From Marsupella aquatica (taxonomy: Eukaryota; Marchantiophyta), in assembly GCA_973895155.1 (NCBI GenBank), contig OZ316891.1, positions 7,254,001 through 7,318,000 of the forward strand: a stretch of DNA of 64,000 nucleotides, written 5' to 3'. Shown in pieces: positions 32,385 through 42,858 of this stretch (within the stretch, counting starts at the first letter, position 1; the number at the start of each line of letters is the position of its first letter). Under the pieces are notes generated by a model. That model searched no databases. It saw only the letters and a list, made by a program, of their open reading frames with translations, and was not told the origin of the DNA. A program made the translations under genes and the position numbers.

Positions 32385-34444
32385 GGTGTTTAGGCAACTG
32401 TAGGACTGTCCCAGTGAAAAGTAGGCATTGCAGCATACCTCATGTTAAGGGAGGGCTAGGCAGACTGGAAAAAACAGGCCAGGAAAGCCAAACTTGGTTA
32501 GCAGCTTTTCATATTGAAGAGATAGTTTGGTGGAAAGCTCTCTCTACTGACCCCCTGCAATCACGGAGCAAGAGTCTTTCGCATGTGCAACTCTAGCAAT
32601 CTACTCCCGTCGATGAGCCTATTAAACGTACCCTCTGCTCTGAATTGCTGTATATGTGAAATTGGTGTGGATTCCTTCCAAAACAGGTTGACAAGGAAAA
32701 CCTTCACAAAGTTGACAGCATGGTTGGTACCTTGCTCTCGTGTAGGAATTCATCATCGTCGCCCTGAGTAGCGATAGGGAAACTTTTCCACGAGAAGGTT
32801 CATTTGAAAATGTTGAAGGTTCATTGTTGAACAGCAGACGGCAGATGGTGTAGAATTTCAACTTCAACCATGAATAAAATAGAAGTGCCAATGTTCCAAT
32901 CGGAAAATTTGTAAACCTGGATTATCAATGTTTAAGGAGTTTCAGTTTTGTTTTCACTAAATCCCTAGAATTGGTTTTTGTTTAGAAAACAGGAAAGCAA
33001 CAACACCTTTGCGAGTTGAATGTAGATTGTCATGTCCTACAAATAGTTTGGAGGCAGATTCCATTGGCTCCATGCAGGTGACTGCCTCATAACCCCAAGA
33101 ATCTCAAGATTCCTGGTGATAGTCCTTGTAGTCCAGTTGTTGGTGTTGTACATAGTAACATCTGGTAACAGAGCAATATGAGCCAGTAAGTTCTAAAAAA
33201 CGACTTCTGAACTTCAGAAAGAGCTTTGAGGGGCTATTATTGCCCACAATGCCCTTGCAACATGGCACTAATACAATGAAAGGCCTAAGAGAAATTTTTA
33301 CTAGTTTTTAGTAAAGGTAGAGGAGCAGTTTCAGAATTCTATTTTTACTAGTTTTTAGTAAAGGTAGAGGAGAAGTTTCATAATACTCGGATCCAAGTCT
33401 GCACTGTGAATTTTTCTCCTAAAAAGCACCAAGAATTACAAAGAGAAAAACATGCAGGGCTCAGCTACCCAAGCTCCCCCTCCCCCCCCCCCCAACACCC
33501 CAACACCCCCTTAAAAGTATTTGTAGGAACCTCTGACTACGAGGGTCATTTATGACCAGTTACTCCCAAAACTCACTCCTTGCATGTTCTATTGAGAGAC
33601 TTACTTAAATATAGTCCCAAGTTGTTAGGTGATATTTGCAGTGAATAAGAATCCTAATTTGGTTTAGGAGTAGTGGAAGACCTTCTTGAAGATAATCCAG
33701 TTTTGGGTAATAATAGTTAAGGTTCTCCCAAACAATCCCAATTTTGTTGGGTAGAATTACTAAAAGACCCTGTCCAAAATATCCCCAATTCTTGAGGTGG
33801 TAATTAGTGAATGACCCTATCCGACAGAATCCCATGCATTTATCAAGTAGTGAGAGTACTGCCATGTGCCACTACAAGGAAGATAGACCCACTCCAAACA
33901 AATAAAATTTACAGTAAGGCATATCCACCACTATTGCACATAATGGTGGAGATGCTCTACATAGTGGAAGCTCCTCCCTAGCATTCTTTTCCATCCCAAT
34001 ATTCTTGAAACCAGGACTGTGATCATTGGGCGCTTTGGTCACAAGAAGACAAACTCATTTTCCTTGCTCCCTCCTCTTCAGCTAACATCCAAAGTTCTTA
34101 TTGCCTTACTCTTGCTGGGTGTTGTTCTATCCTGCCCAATGTTTTTCTTGTATATTTTCAAATCTGGTTGTGACAACTTTAACCCGAGATAAACATTATA
34201 TTGAACCAGGTCCCAATCCATTACAGTGAGCTTTCAGTTCTTTCAGCTAATTCATACAAACTCAGACCACAATGGTGCCATCTGGATTCACACAATATAT
34301 AAATAGTTATTATTACAATTTTGAGTCTGACAACAAAATATAGAAGTCCTTGTGATACCCAGCCAGAATTTTTCATGTAAGTTTAAAGAATATTGAAAGC
34401 ATCTTGGTGTAAACATTGACATTTCAGTGCAGATATAGAAAAAT
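32385..34444. other. Intergenic, repeats, no supported gene
   Basis: It starts with the SDR 3'UTR. 33220-33430 is the second copy of the repeat seen at 26840-27140 and holds an internal ~48-bp tandem duplication around 33290-33385 (TTTTACTAGTTTTTAGTAAA, GGTAGAGGAG). A C-rich run is at 33479-33493. Short frames such as 33605-33865 (minus) are not recognisable. Confidence 0.45.
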
Positions 34445-34788
34445 TGTTGAGCATAGACGACATTCGCAACAGCAAGCCCATGAACCATCCAACGCACAAT
34501 AGACGACACAGAGAGATACGTGGTTCACCTCCACATGAGACTACGTCCATGGGAACACACAAGAGCTTTACTGCACTCTAGGCCGACTGGCCATACCAAG
34601 CATCCATAGCACAAGCTCTCCCTATCTCTCAACTAGCTCCGTAACAATGAGCCTAAGTTCCACCAGGGTCTGGCATCAGCCCTGGCTATATGCACAACAG
34701 CACTACCGCTAACCTTAGCTAGGTCCTAACCCGAGTTAGCCTAACTGTGGTTAGCACAAGAGTCACAAGACTAGAGCAATATCTAACA
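34445..34788 (-). repeat. 3' LTR of the copia element
   Basis: 344 bp, TG...CA ends (TGTTGAG to TAACA on plus). It is defined by alignment to 40769-41114 and by the solo LTR whose ends are fixed by target duplications. Confidence 0.93.
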
Positions 34789-34799
34789 AACTCCCCCTT
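34789..34799 (-). promoter_or_regulatory. Polypurine tract
   Basis: On the minus strand CAAGGGGGAGTT lies directly against the 3' LTR, as required for plus-strand priming during reverse transcription. Confidence 0.85.
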
Positions 34800-34995
34800 G
34801 ACTCTTGTCTTGGGGACTGGACTAAATGCTACCATATGGAATCCTCAGCGGGAAGTTCTAGACAATCACCAAACCAGGTCTCCCCCTAAAAACCACAAGG
34901 GTTAACTAAGGGTTAACTAGAACTAAGCCGTAGCCTAACAGGAATGAGTAATCCATATACAAATAGTCACACATTGCTAAATAACTCTACTTGCA

Positions 34996-37713
34996 CTACA
35001 ATTGCAAAACCTGCAAAGTAGCACGGTGTCTTGAGAAACTCTCCAAAGGAATCACTTTGGTAAAGGCATCAGCGGGATTGAGCTTTCCATCAATCTTGAC
35101 TAGCTCAAAAGTTTTATCAGACACTGCTTGCCTGATAAAATGGTATCTGATATCAATGTGCTTCACCCTGCTATCCATCACCTGGTTAGCAGCCAAGTGA
35201 AGAGCACTCTGACTATCACAGTTTAGAGTCATTTTTCCATGCTCTAAACCCATCTCCGCGATCAACTTATCCAACCAAATTGCTTTCTTTGCTGCTTCTG
35301 CTGCTGCAACATACTCTGCTTCTGTAGTAGACTGAGATATACACTTCTGCAAGGTAGATTTCCAACTGATACATCCTCCTCCAAGAGTGTATACAAACCC
35401 AGTTGTAGACCTCCTTGTATCCAAACAGCCTCCATAGTCAGAATCTACATAGCCAACTAACGTTCTATCTGATCTGTTATCAAATAGTAATCCATAGTCC
35501 TCTGTTCCCTTCAGATACCTGAGAGTCCACTTCACAGCTTCCCAATGTACCTTCCCTGGATTTGACATGAATCTGCTAACCTTGCCCATCGTTAGGGCCA
35601 AGTCAAGCCTAGTACAAGTCATCAAATACATCAGACTGCCTACTGCCTTCTCATAAGGAATCTTAGCCATCAGACCTTTTTCCACAGCATCCGTAGGAGA
35701 GAAAGCCGATGATAACTTGAAATGTGAAGCTAAAGGAATACTCACTGGCTTACAGTTTTCCATGTTGAATCGTGCAAGTACTTTCCTCGCATACTGGCCT
35801 TGACTCAACCACAACTGTCCAGTCTCAGAGTTCCTAAAAATCTCCATCCCTAAGATTCTCTTGGCCTTACCAAGATAATTCATCCTGAATTCAACACTCA
35901 ATTTCGCCTTGAGACTGTCAACCTCAGATTGATCTTTAGCCACAATCAGCATGTCATTCACATAGATCACCAGAATGATGAAACCAAATACATCATTCTT
36001 GACTGATTTCGTATACACACAAGGATCATACACCATCCTTGTAAAACCTTGAGCAAGCATGAAATCATCAAACCGCTTGTTCCACTGTCTGGGAGACTGC
36101 TTCAATCCATACAAGGACTTGAGCAATCTGCAAACTAAGTTCTCTTGGCCCTTCTTCATAAAGCCTAGTGGTTGTCTCATGAAGATCATCTCTTCCAAGT
36201 TGCCATAGAGAAAAGCAGTAACAACATCCATCTGATCCATCACCAGACCAAAAAACACAATAAGCTGACACAAGATCCGAATTGTGGAATACTTAGCCAC
36301 CGGTGAAAAGACCTCATTGTAATCCACTCCTTTCTCCTGAGTGAATCCCTTGGCAACAAGCCTTGCCTTGTAGATCTTGTCTCCATCCTCTGAAGGACTA
36401 TCCTTAAACTTGTAAATCCACTTGCTGTCCACCACTTGTTGACCTCTTGGAAGCTCCACCAGCTCCCATGTCTTGTTGTCACTCAAAGATTGCAACTCCC
36501 TCTGCATTGCTGCATTCCACTCATGCTTCTGCTCTGAAGCACAAGCCTCACTATACGAAGAAGGCTCTCCTTCTTCCAAGATCAAAGCCATATCATCTTT
36601 ATCAAGTGCAATGTCAATATCATCTAGCTTAGATGAGTCTGCCCATTGACCATACCTGGTAGGAGCTCTAGTAGAACGACTAGAAGTTCTTCTAGTAGAT
36701 GACTCAGGCTGATCTGTTGTTGCTGCTGGTTGAATTTGAGGTATCCTAGCAACAATCTGCTCCTCTTGTTCCATCATAGGAACCAGCTCCAAGCCCGGAG
36801 CTTCTCCATCTCTCCTGTCATGAACTGCATCATGACTAATCTCCCCCTCAACCCGGTCCAGGATGGGAGATTTCCCCTTGTCAGTATGGGAGTCCTGAGA
36901 ACTCTCCCCCTCCTTTGATGATCTGGATTCATTAAAGGACACATCTCTACTGACAATTAGTTTACAGGTTACTGAATCCCATAACCTATAACCCTTAACA
37001 CCTTTCTGATAGCCAAGGAAAATGCACTTCTTCGACTTGGACTCTAGCTTAGATCGAAGCTGGGAAGGTGTAAGCACATAAGCATCACATCCAAAAATCC
37101 TTAGATGTGAGTAATCTATTGGACGCCCGTACCTCATTTCAAATGGCGTCTTGAATCCAATAGAACTGGATGGAAAAAAATTTACCAAATAAGCTGCAGT
37201 GTTGACAGCTTTAGCCCAAAACTCATGTGGTAAGCATGATTGACTCAACATACTCCTCGAGCGGTCCAATAGTGTTCGGTTGAGTCTCTCAGAAACACCA
37301 TTCTGCTGAGTAGTATAGTTTGTTGTGAGATGGCGAGTAATCCCCTGCTCCTTACAATACATTCCAAATTCACCGGAACTGTATTCATCGCCGTTATCCG
37401 ATCGAAGATATCTCACCTTATTACCAGTCTGATTTTCAACTTGGGCTTTCCACTCCTTAAAAGTGGCAAAAACATCAGATTTATTGTGTAGAAAGTATAT
37501 CCACACATACCTTGAGTAATCGTCAATGAACGTGACATAGTATAACCGTCCAAAATGTGAGGGAGTAGGGGCAGGACCCCACACATCACTATGTACATAC
37601 TCAAGTACCTCCTTGCTGGTGTGAGTTCCAACTCCGAAGGGTTTCCTGTGCTGCTTCCCTAGCACACAGTGCTCACAAAATTCCAACTTACAAGATTGCA
37701 AATTAGAAAGTAA
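34996..37713 (-). pseudogene. copia pol: integrase, reverse transcriptase, RNase H
   Basis: Open from just after a stop at 37714-37716 to the terminal stop at 34996. Order from the N-terminus: a CEHCVLGKQHRKPF segment completing the zinc-binding H2C2 region; the integrase core with SDVWGP, FIDDYSRY, YLRSDNG and NGVSERLNRT (the D, D and E positions are present); a GYQKGVKGYRLWD region; RT from KWIYKFK through ARLVAKGFTQ, LYGLKQSPRQW and YVNDMLI; RNase H with GYVDSDYGG, STTEAEYVA and HIDIRYHFIR. The RT active site, normally YVDD, reads YVND (Asn codon at 35956-35958), which should abolish polymerisation. The integrase SDNG is followed by DEY instead of GEY. Confidence 0.92.
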
Positions 37714-37716
37714 TCA

Positions 37717-38214
37717 TTTCTTTTGAAGAATAACCAAACCTTTTTCACTCATGTGGCCCAAATGGAAGTGCCACAACCGGGCCGTCTCCTCATGAGATAA
37801 GGTTACATTGGCTTCATCACAAACTACACTGCCCTCCATAACGTATAGATTGCAATGTCTGTTTCTCTTCAATACAACTTTAGTACCAGTTGAAACCTGA
37901 AGGACACCATTAGCAGAACTCCACTGATGGCCATTTGCCTCTAAAACTCCAAGTGAAATGAGATTTTTCATCATGCTGGGAATATGTCTCACATTCCTCA
38001 ATGTTCTCACAGCACCATCAAACATCTGAAATCGTACAGATCCAAGTCCAACAACTTGACATGGGATTCCATTTCCCATCAACACTGACCCGTTGGAAAC
38101 CGTGTAAGAACTGAAATAATCTCTTCTAGAGCAAATGTGAAAAGTACATGCACTATCTAGAATCCAGTCATCACTACCTGGATTTGATACTACGTTGAGA
38201 GCATAACCTTGACA
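37717..38214 (-). pseudogene. copia protease and N-terminal integrase segment
   Basis: This segment is open between two in-frame TGA codons (38215-38217 and 37714-37716). It begins with the aspartic protease region, WILDSACTFHIC, where DSA is the active-site triad. It continues into the HLGHMSEKGL part of the integrase zinc-binding domain. It is the same frame as the downstream pol, so the two stops are the only barriers between gag end and RT. Confidence 0.85.
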
Positions 38215-39139
38215 TCACAATATGTCATCATCATCGAGTAAATCTACCTCATGCGAGCTCGATGCTGCGTTAGCAGAGGCAGTAGGGACCTTTACTTGAC
38301 AATTCCTTTTCATGTGGCCTGGCTTGCCACAATTCCAACATGCAAGAGGTTCTCTCTTGCGATTTTTCTCTGGATTTAGATCTCCCCCGTGATGTTGATC
38401 TAAACCTGTTCTGCCCATTCGTGCGCTGCGTTGCTCTGCCCCTGTTCACATTGAGCGCAGTGCCAGAAGAAGATGCTGTCTGTGATTGACCCAGCTTCTT
38501 CTGAGCATCATCAGACAGTAAAGAGCTTACCACCTCATTATACGAAATGAACTTCAGATCTCTGTACAAGAGCACCTGTTTCAAGCCCTGATATGACGGC
38601 GGTAAGGAGCTTAACAGAAGCAAGGCCTTATCCTCATCTTCAACTCCTTTTCCCAGGTTTGACAGATCAACCGCTAGACTGTCAAACTCATCCAGGTGAT
38701 CCTGCATCTTGCTCCATTCCTTGAGCCTGAGGCTCATCAAGAGAGACTTCTTGTACAACCGGTCTGACGCATCTTCCCGGTAGTACTTCTCTCTTAGAGC
38801 CTTGAACAGTGACGCGCAATCCGCATAATCATCCAACTGCTTGATGATGTGCGGCTTGAGATATAGCATCATTGCATTGACAACAATCACCTGCTCCTGT
38901 CTCCATTGCCTCACTGAAATCTCCTCCTCTCCATCATACTGCTCTCGCGATGAAAGCAGATGAGCTAAGCCCATGGCCCGTAGAACACCTTTCACTTGCT
39001 TCTCCCAGAGCAAGTAATCAGTACGACCATCGTACTTCTCCACCTCAAACTTCACTCCTCCAAATCTAGCCATCTCCCTCTTCTTCCCTACTACCGACAG
39101 CTCTGGTAGTAACACAGCTTCCTCCACTGCACGTCGCAC
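38215..39139 (-). pseudogene. copia gag (nucleocapsid) with a frameshift
   Basis: It has the UBN2/gag core: a FGGVKFEVEKYDGRTDYLLWEKQ opening, LKPHIIKQLDDYADCASLFKALREKY, LDEFDSLAVDLSNLG and LLSSLPPSYQGL. A basic linker (RSTSRGRSKSRE) follows. The zinc knuckle CWNCGKPGHMKRNC (CX2CX4HX4C) is in the other frame, shifted at a five-base A run (T run at 38363-38367 on plus) that looks one base short. The likely start is the Met opening MARFGG near 39073; 39139 is the first Met in the frame. The segment ends at TGA 38215-38217. Confidence 0.88.
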
Positions 39140-40754
39140 TGGTGATCGTACCGGTGTTATAAGTTCCTCCTCAAATGGTAGCAGCTCCTCCTCAGACTCT
39201 CCGTCTGACCGTCGTGATCCTGAAGCTCCACCGACGCCAATTCTTCTAGTATCCTCTAGTCACTCATATGAAACAATCACGAAAAAACGTCTTTTTTTGA
39301 AACTTCTCATAAAACTCAAAACTCAACACTGCCGCGTAGCCCACGAAGCTAGGAGTCCAATACTTAAATCCGAAATCAAAATCGAAATTCGACGAAAAAG
39401 TTATTCAAATTACGGTCGGGGTGGGTAAAACCTTGGGAAACTCCCCCGTTTTGACCACCTCGGAGAATAACCAAAATACCAAGTACAACCTGTCGTCGGA
39501 ATCGCGATGTGATGGGTGCTCCGTGTTGCTAACTCCAATGGCCACATCCTCATCAAAAAAGAACCAAAAAAGTTACCGTGCGGCGGACAGAATCTTTGTG
39601 TGACGGCCGAAAACCAGCTCTCTATTTTTTGGGAATATTCCCGCACAGTCCAACAGGGCTCACAGGGGGCCGTTCCCCTTGTCGGAGCGGTTAAAACGGA
39701 GGGTCACAGGGCCCGGGATGAGGCACAACCAATGAGGAGGAGGAGAGAAAAAAAATTCAGAAAAACACACTCTAAAGGGGTCTTAAAGCCCCTGGCAAAG
39801 GCGCGCGTATTCGCGGCCAGAATCGCGTATAAACAGCAAAAAATGTGAAAAAACGAGTTTAAAGGGGTCAAAACGCGCGTATTTTTGCGTTTTTGGGCCG
39901 TATATGGGCATTTTTGGCCGTATTTGGGCCCCAAAAAGCACGTTTTTGCGCTTAAAGGGGTGTGGGAGGCCGGTGTGCGCGCCGGGGCGTATGGCGAACC
40001 TGGTTTGTCGGGTATTGGGGCCGTATTGGGGCAAAAAATGCCCTAAACTAACCTTTAAAATGTGCCCAAAATGACACAAAGGCCGTGTTACAAACCTCAG
40101 CCGCCTCCGCTTTGGTTTCCAATGAGAAAAGTGATGATCACCGACATGAAAATGTTTCCGAATTGCACCGGCACGTCTGAAGCTCCACCAGAGAAAGAAC
40201 TTCAGTTGCGTCGCCTTCACTCCGCGTCAAGTGCCAATCCCGGACTCAAAACGACCGTCTCGCCACAATCTCTCCATTGAGCCTCAGCACTTTGCGTTTC
40301 TTCCTCCGAGTCAAGCGTCACGACGAGTAATCCGGTTCAGGGAAAAACAAGCACCATAGCTTGTCAAAAAACCAGAACGCCTCCTTCACTCGTCACGACG
40401 CACTCGTTTCGCAAACATCAGCAAACTAGATACCAAAACGACCAGCGCACCGCACTATCACATGCGACGCCCCGCGCACCGCACACCGCACAGCTCACAC
40501 CGTTGAAGAAACGATCTCTGGTTTCTCCCCCGAAATACCGTCGAACACGAATAAACCCTGAACGACGCAAACTTCAATTCCTCCGCACCACGGATACCGA
40601 TCAGCGAGCTCTAACCACCGTTAGAATGCCCTCTCACTAACCTATCCGCTCAGCCACACACAATCAAGTTTCATGCGATGAAACTCTGAATGTACCATCG
40701 ACAATGAACGCTGGAAAAACCTGTCACGAAAAAACCTCGTCACCTCCCAGGCAT
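39140..40754 (-). other. Unusually long copia leader between primer-binding site and gag
   Basis: About 1.6 kb without a long conserved frame. 39640-40010 is CpG-rich with repeated words (AAAGGGGTC, GCGCGTATT, GGCCGTAT), and 40180-40620 has further CpG-rich sequence. No recognised protein is encoded. Sequence captured from the host or a regulatory leader are both possible. Confidence 0.5.
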
Positions 40755-40766
40755 GCTCTGATACCA
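40755..40766 (-). promoter_or_regulatory. Primer-binding site, tRNA-iMet type
   Basis: TGGTATCAGAGC on the minus strand, two bases inside the 5' LTR, is complementary to the 3' end of plant initiator methionine tRNA and is the standard copia primer site. Confidence 0.93.
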
Positions 40767-40768
40767 CT

Positions 40769-41114
40769 TGTTGAGCATAGACGACATTCGCAACGGCAAG
40801 CCCATGAACCATCCAACGCACAATAGTCGACACAGAGAGATACGTGGTTCACCTCCACATGAGGCTACGTCCACGGGAACACACACAAGAGCTTTACTGC
40901 ACTCTAGGCCGATCGGCCATACCAAGCATCCACAACACAAGCTCTCCCTATCTCTCAACTAGCTCCGTAACAATGAGCCTAAGTTCCACCAGGGTCTGGC
41001 ATCAGCCCTGGCTATATGCACAACAGCACTACCGCTAACCTTAGCTAGGTCCTAACCTGAGTTAGCCTAACTGTGGTTAGCACAAGAGTCACAAGACTAG
41101 AGCAATATCTAACA
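40769..41114 (-). repeat. 5' LTR of the copia element
   Basis: 346 bp, same ends as the 3' LTR, adjoining the primer-binding site. It contains GGTTCACC...GGCTACGTCCACGG and the TAGCGGTAGTGCTGTTGTG block (minus sense) shared with both solo LTRs. Confidence 0.93.
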
Positions 41115-42858
41115 AAAACAAGATAAGAATATTTATGCCCTAATGAAATGAAAAATTAGTTAATGTGTCCTGCAGGTCTGAGACAGCAACACACTCTATG
41201 ACGGGGCTATAGTAGGGCCATTCGAACAGAGCTCTAATAAGCATTGCATTACATTACTTCTCTGAGTCCTTGTGTAATTCTTGTGGTAACTCAATATCTG
41301 ACCCAGAGTAGAGTTACCAACCACTGCTAATTGATGGGGTTGTGACACTTGGATCTAACCTAACCAATAAAGCCCAATAGTTACTCCCGGGGCCTACTCT
41401 TTAGAGTGAAGTGTCTAGACTGTGACTCTAAGTGAGAGTGCAGACCAAAAACACAGATGGTGCAAAGATGAACAGGAAATAACATGGAACCCCTTTATCC
41501 AAGGTTTTTTTTTCTCCTCATCTCTATTTAAATACAAGGAACTGGGTACATATGAGGCTAGTTGTTTGTAGTTGTAAACTGATACCAACAACTGATAATT
41601 GATGGGTCGTGAGACTTGACCCAATCTTACTTATAAAGTGCAAACATAAGCTAAACTTGGGGTCTAGATTTCTAGAGTGCCGTTGTAGAGAGTAACTCCA
41701 GATAAAGACAAAACAAATACAAACAAAAGTGATTGTATACAAAAATACATGGATGGAGACAAAGATGAAAGGGATCAACATAGATTCATTTGCAAGACTT
41801 TTTTTTGTTGGTTAATCTAGATCTATTGATATTCAAAGAATCTGCATTTCAGGCTCATTGCTTCTGATTGTAAAGCCCCTTCATGATGACAGGGACCCAA
41901 AATGCCCAAAATCTTATTTAAAAAGCACCTACTATAAATTAGAGTTGGGGTCTAGGCTTCTAGAGTGAAACCTCTAGACCTTAACTCCATGGATGTATGT
42001 GAAATGATAATCATGCATAATTTTTGTTATGATTTCTATTTGCATCAAAAAAATGAGTTCTTTGTTTTAAAAGAGTATGGTACATGTTAAATATGATTAT
42101 GAAAGTAATAACATGCATGATGACTTTTTTATCGTTTCATTACCTTTCAATAAATGTGAATAAGAAGAAATATATATTTTGGGGACATTTTTTATTATTA
42201 TTGTATTTTGATGCCATTTGTAGTCGCTCTAGTGAGGAACTCATTTAGTACCTATGAACATAGTCTCACCTTGGGCCCAAAACTCACACGCTCGTATTTT
42301 TCTGTTGAAACAGAAGCAAATCCACTGAAGAAAAGATTTCGAGACACGCAATTTGTTACTCCCTGGCGTTCATTACGCAGACACGCATCCTTTCGTGCTT
42401 TCAGGTTGCAAGCCCAGCCCTTGCCATTGCCATAGCTCTTGCTCATGCAGGACTCGACGTCACGATGAAGTTCTTCACAGAGAAGGTGAGAGCCCTTCGT
42501 TTGTCATGGATTCGAGTTGTGTGCTGCAAGTTCTGCAGAATTGCTTGGCTCTGAATTTGCGCGAGGATTGATGGTGTAGTTGAAGGGAATCGCCTTCGTT
42601 TGAGGGAAAGGTCTCATGAGAAGTTTGCTTCTCCAGAGGTAACGAATCCGAGAACTGTATCGTTGTTTCACTGTACTCAATGAGGCGAGGCGTTCTGCTA
42701 TCCATTTGTGCTCGTTTTTATCGATCATCATTGCGTCCGCAGGTGCAGAGATTCTGAGGCTGCGAAGTTGCTCGAGAGATTGGTGAATGGGGAGGAGTCG
42801 TGGAGAGCGGTGGTGCACTGTCAAGGAGGTGTGGCGTTTGGGGAAATAAGTTGTTGGA
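41115..42858. other. Intergenic with three degenerate repeat copies
   Basis: About 41326-41560, 41595-41810 and 41875-42000 share 'ATTGATGGG..GTGA(C/G)ACTTG', 'GGGGTCTAG..TTCTAGAGTG' and 'GTAACTC(C/T)A' in order, an imperfect ~265-bp tandem array. The same GTCTAGA/TTCTAGAGTG theme is at 8365-8400. From about 42200 the sequence likely becomes promoter and 5'UTR of the next gene. No other gene is seen. Confidence 0.45.

Larger units (their letters stand above)
34445..41114 (-). mobile_element. Ty1/copia LTR retrotransposon, complete structure but inactivated
   Basis: Structure in minus-strand order: 5' LTR 40769-41114, primer-binding site 40755-40766, leader, gag, protease, integrase, RT, RNase H, polypurine tract 34789-34799, 3' LTR 34445-34788. 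The order integrase before RT defines copia. Flanks are AAAAT (34440-34444) and AAAAC (41115-41119), a 5-bp target duplication with one change. The two LTRs differ by about nine substitutions and a 2-bp gap, so insertion is moderately old. Coding defects are listed separately. Confidence 0.93.

Noticed and set aside
39410-40280. Several 70-145 codon frames in the copia leader
   Set aside because: They overlap on both strands in CpG-rich repetitive sequence and match nothing I know; treated as leader.
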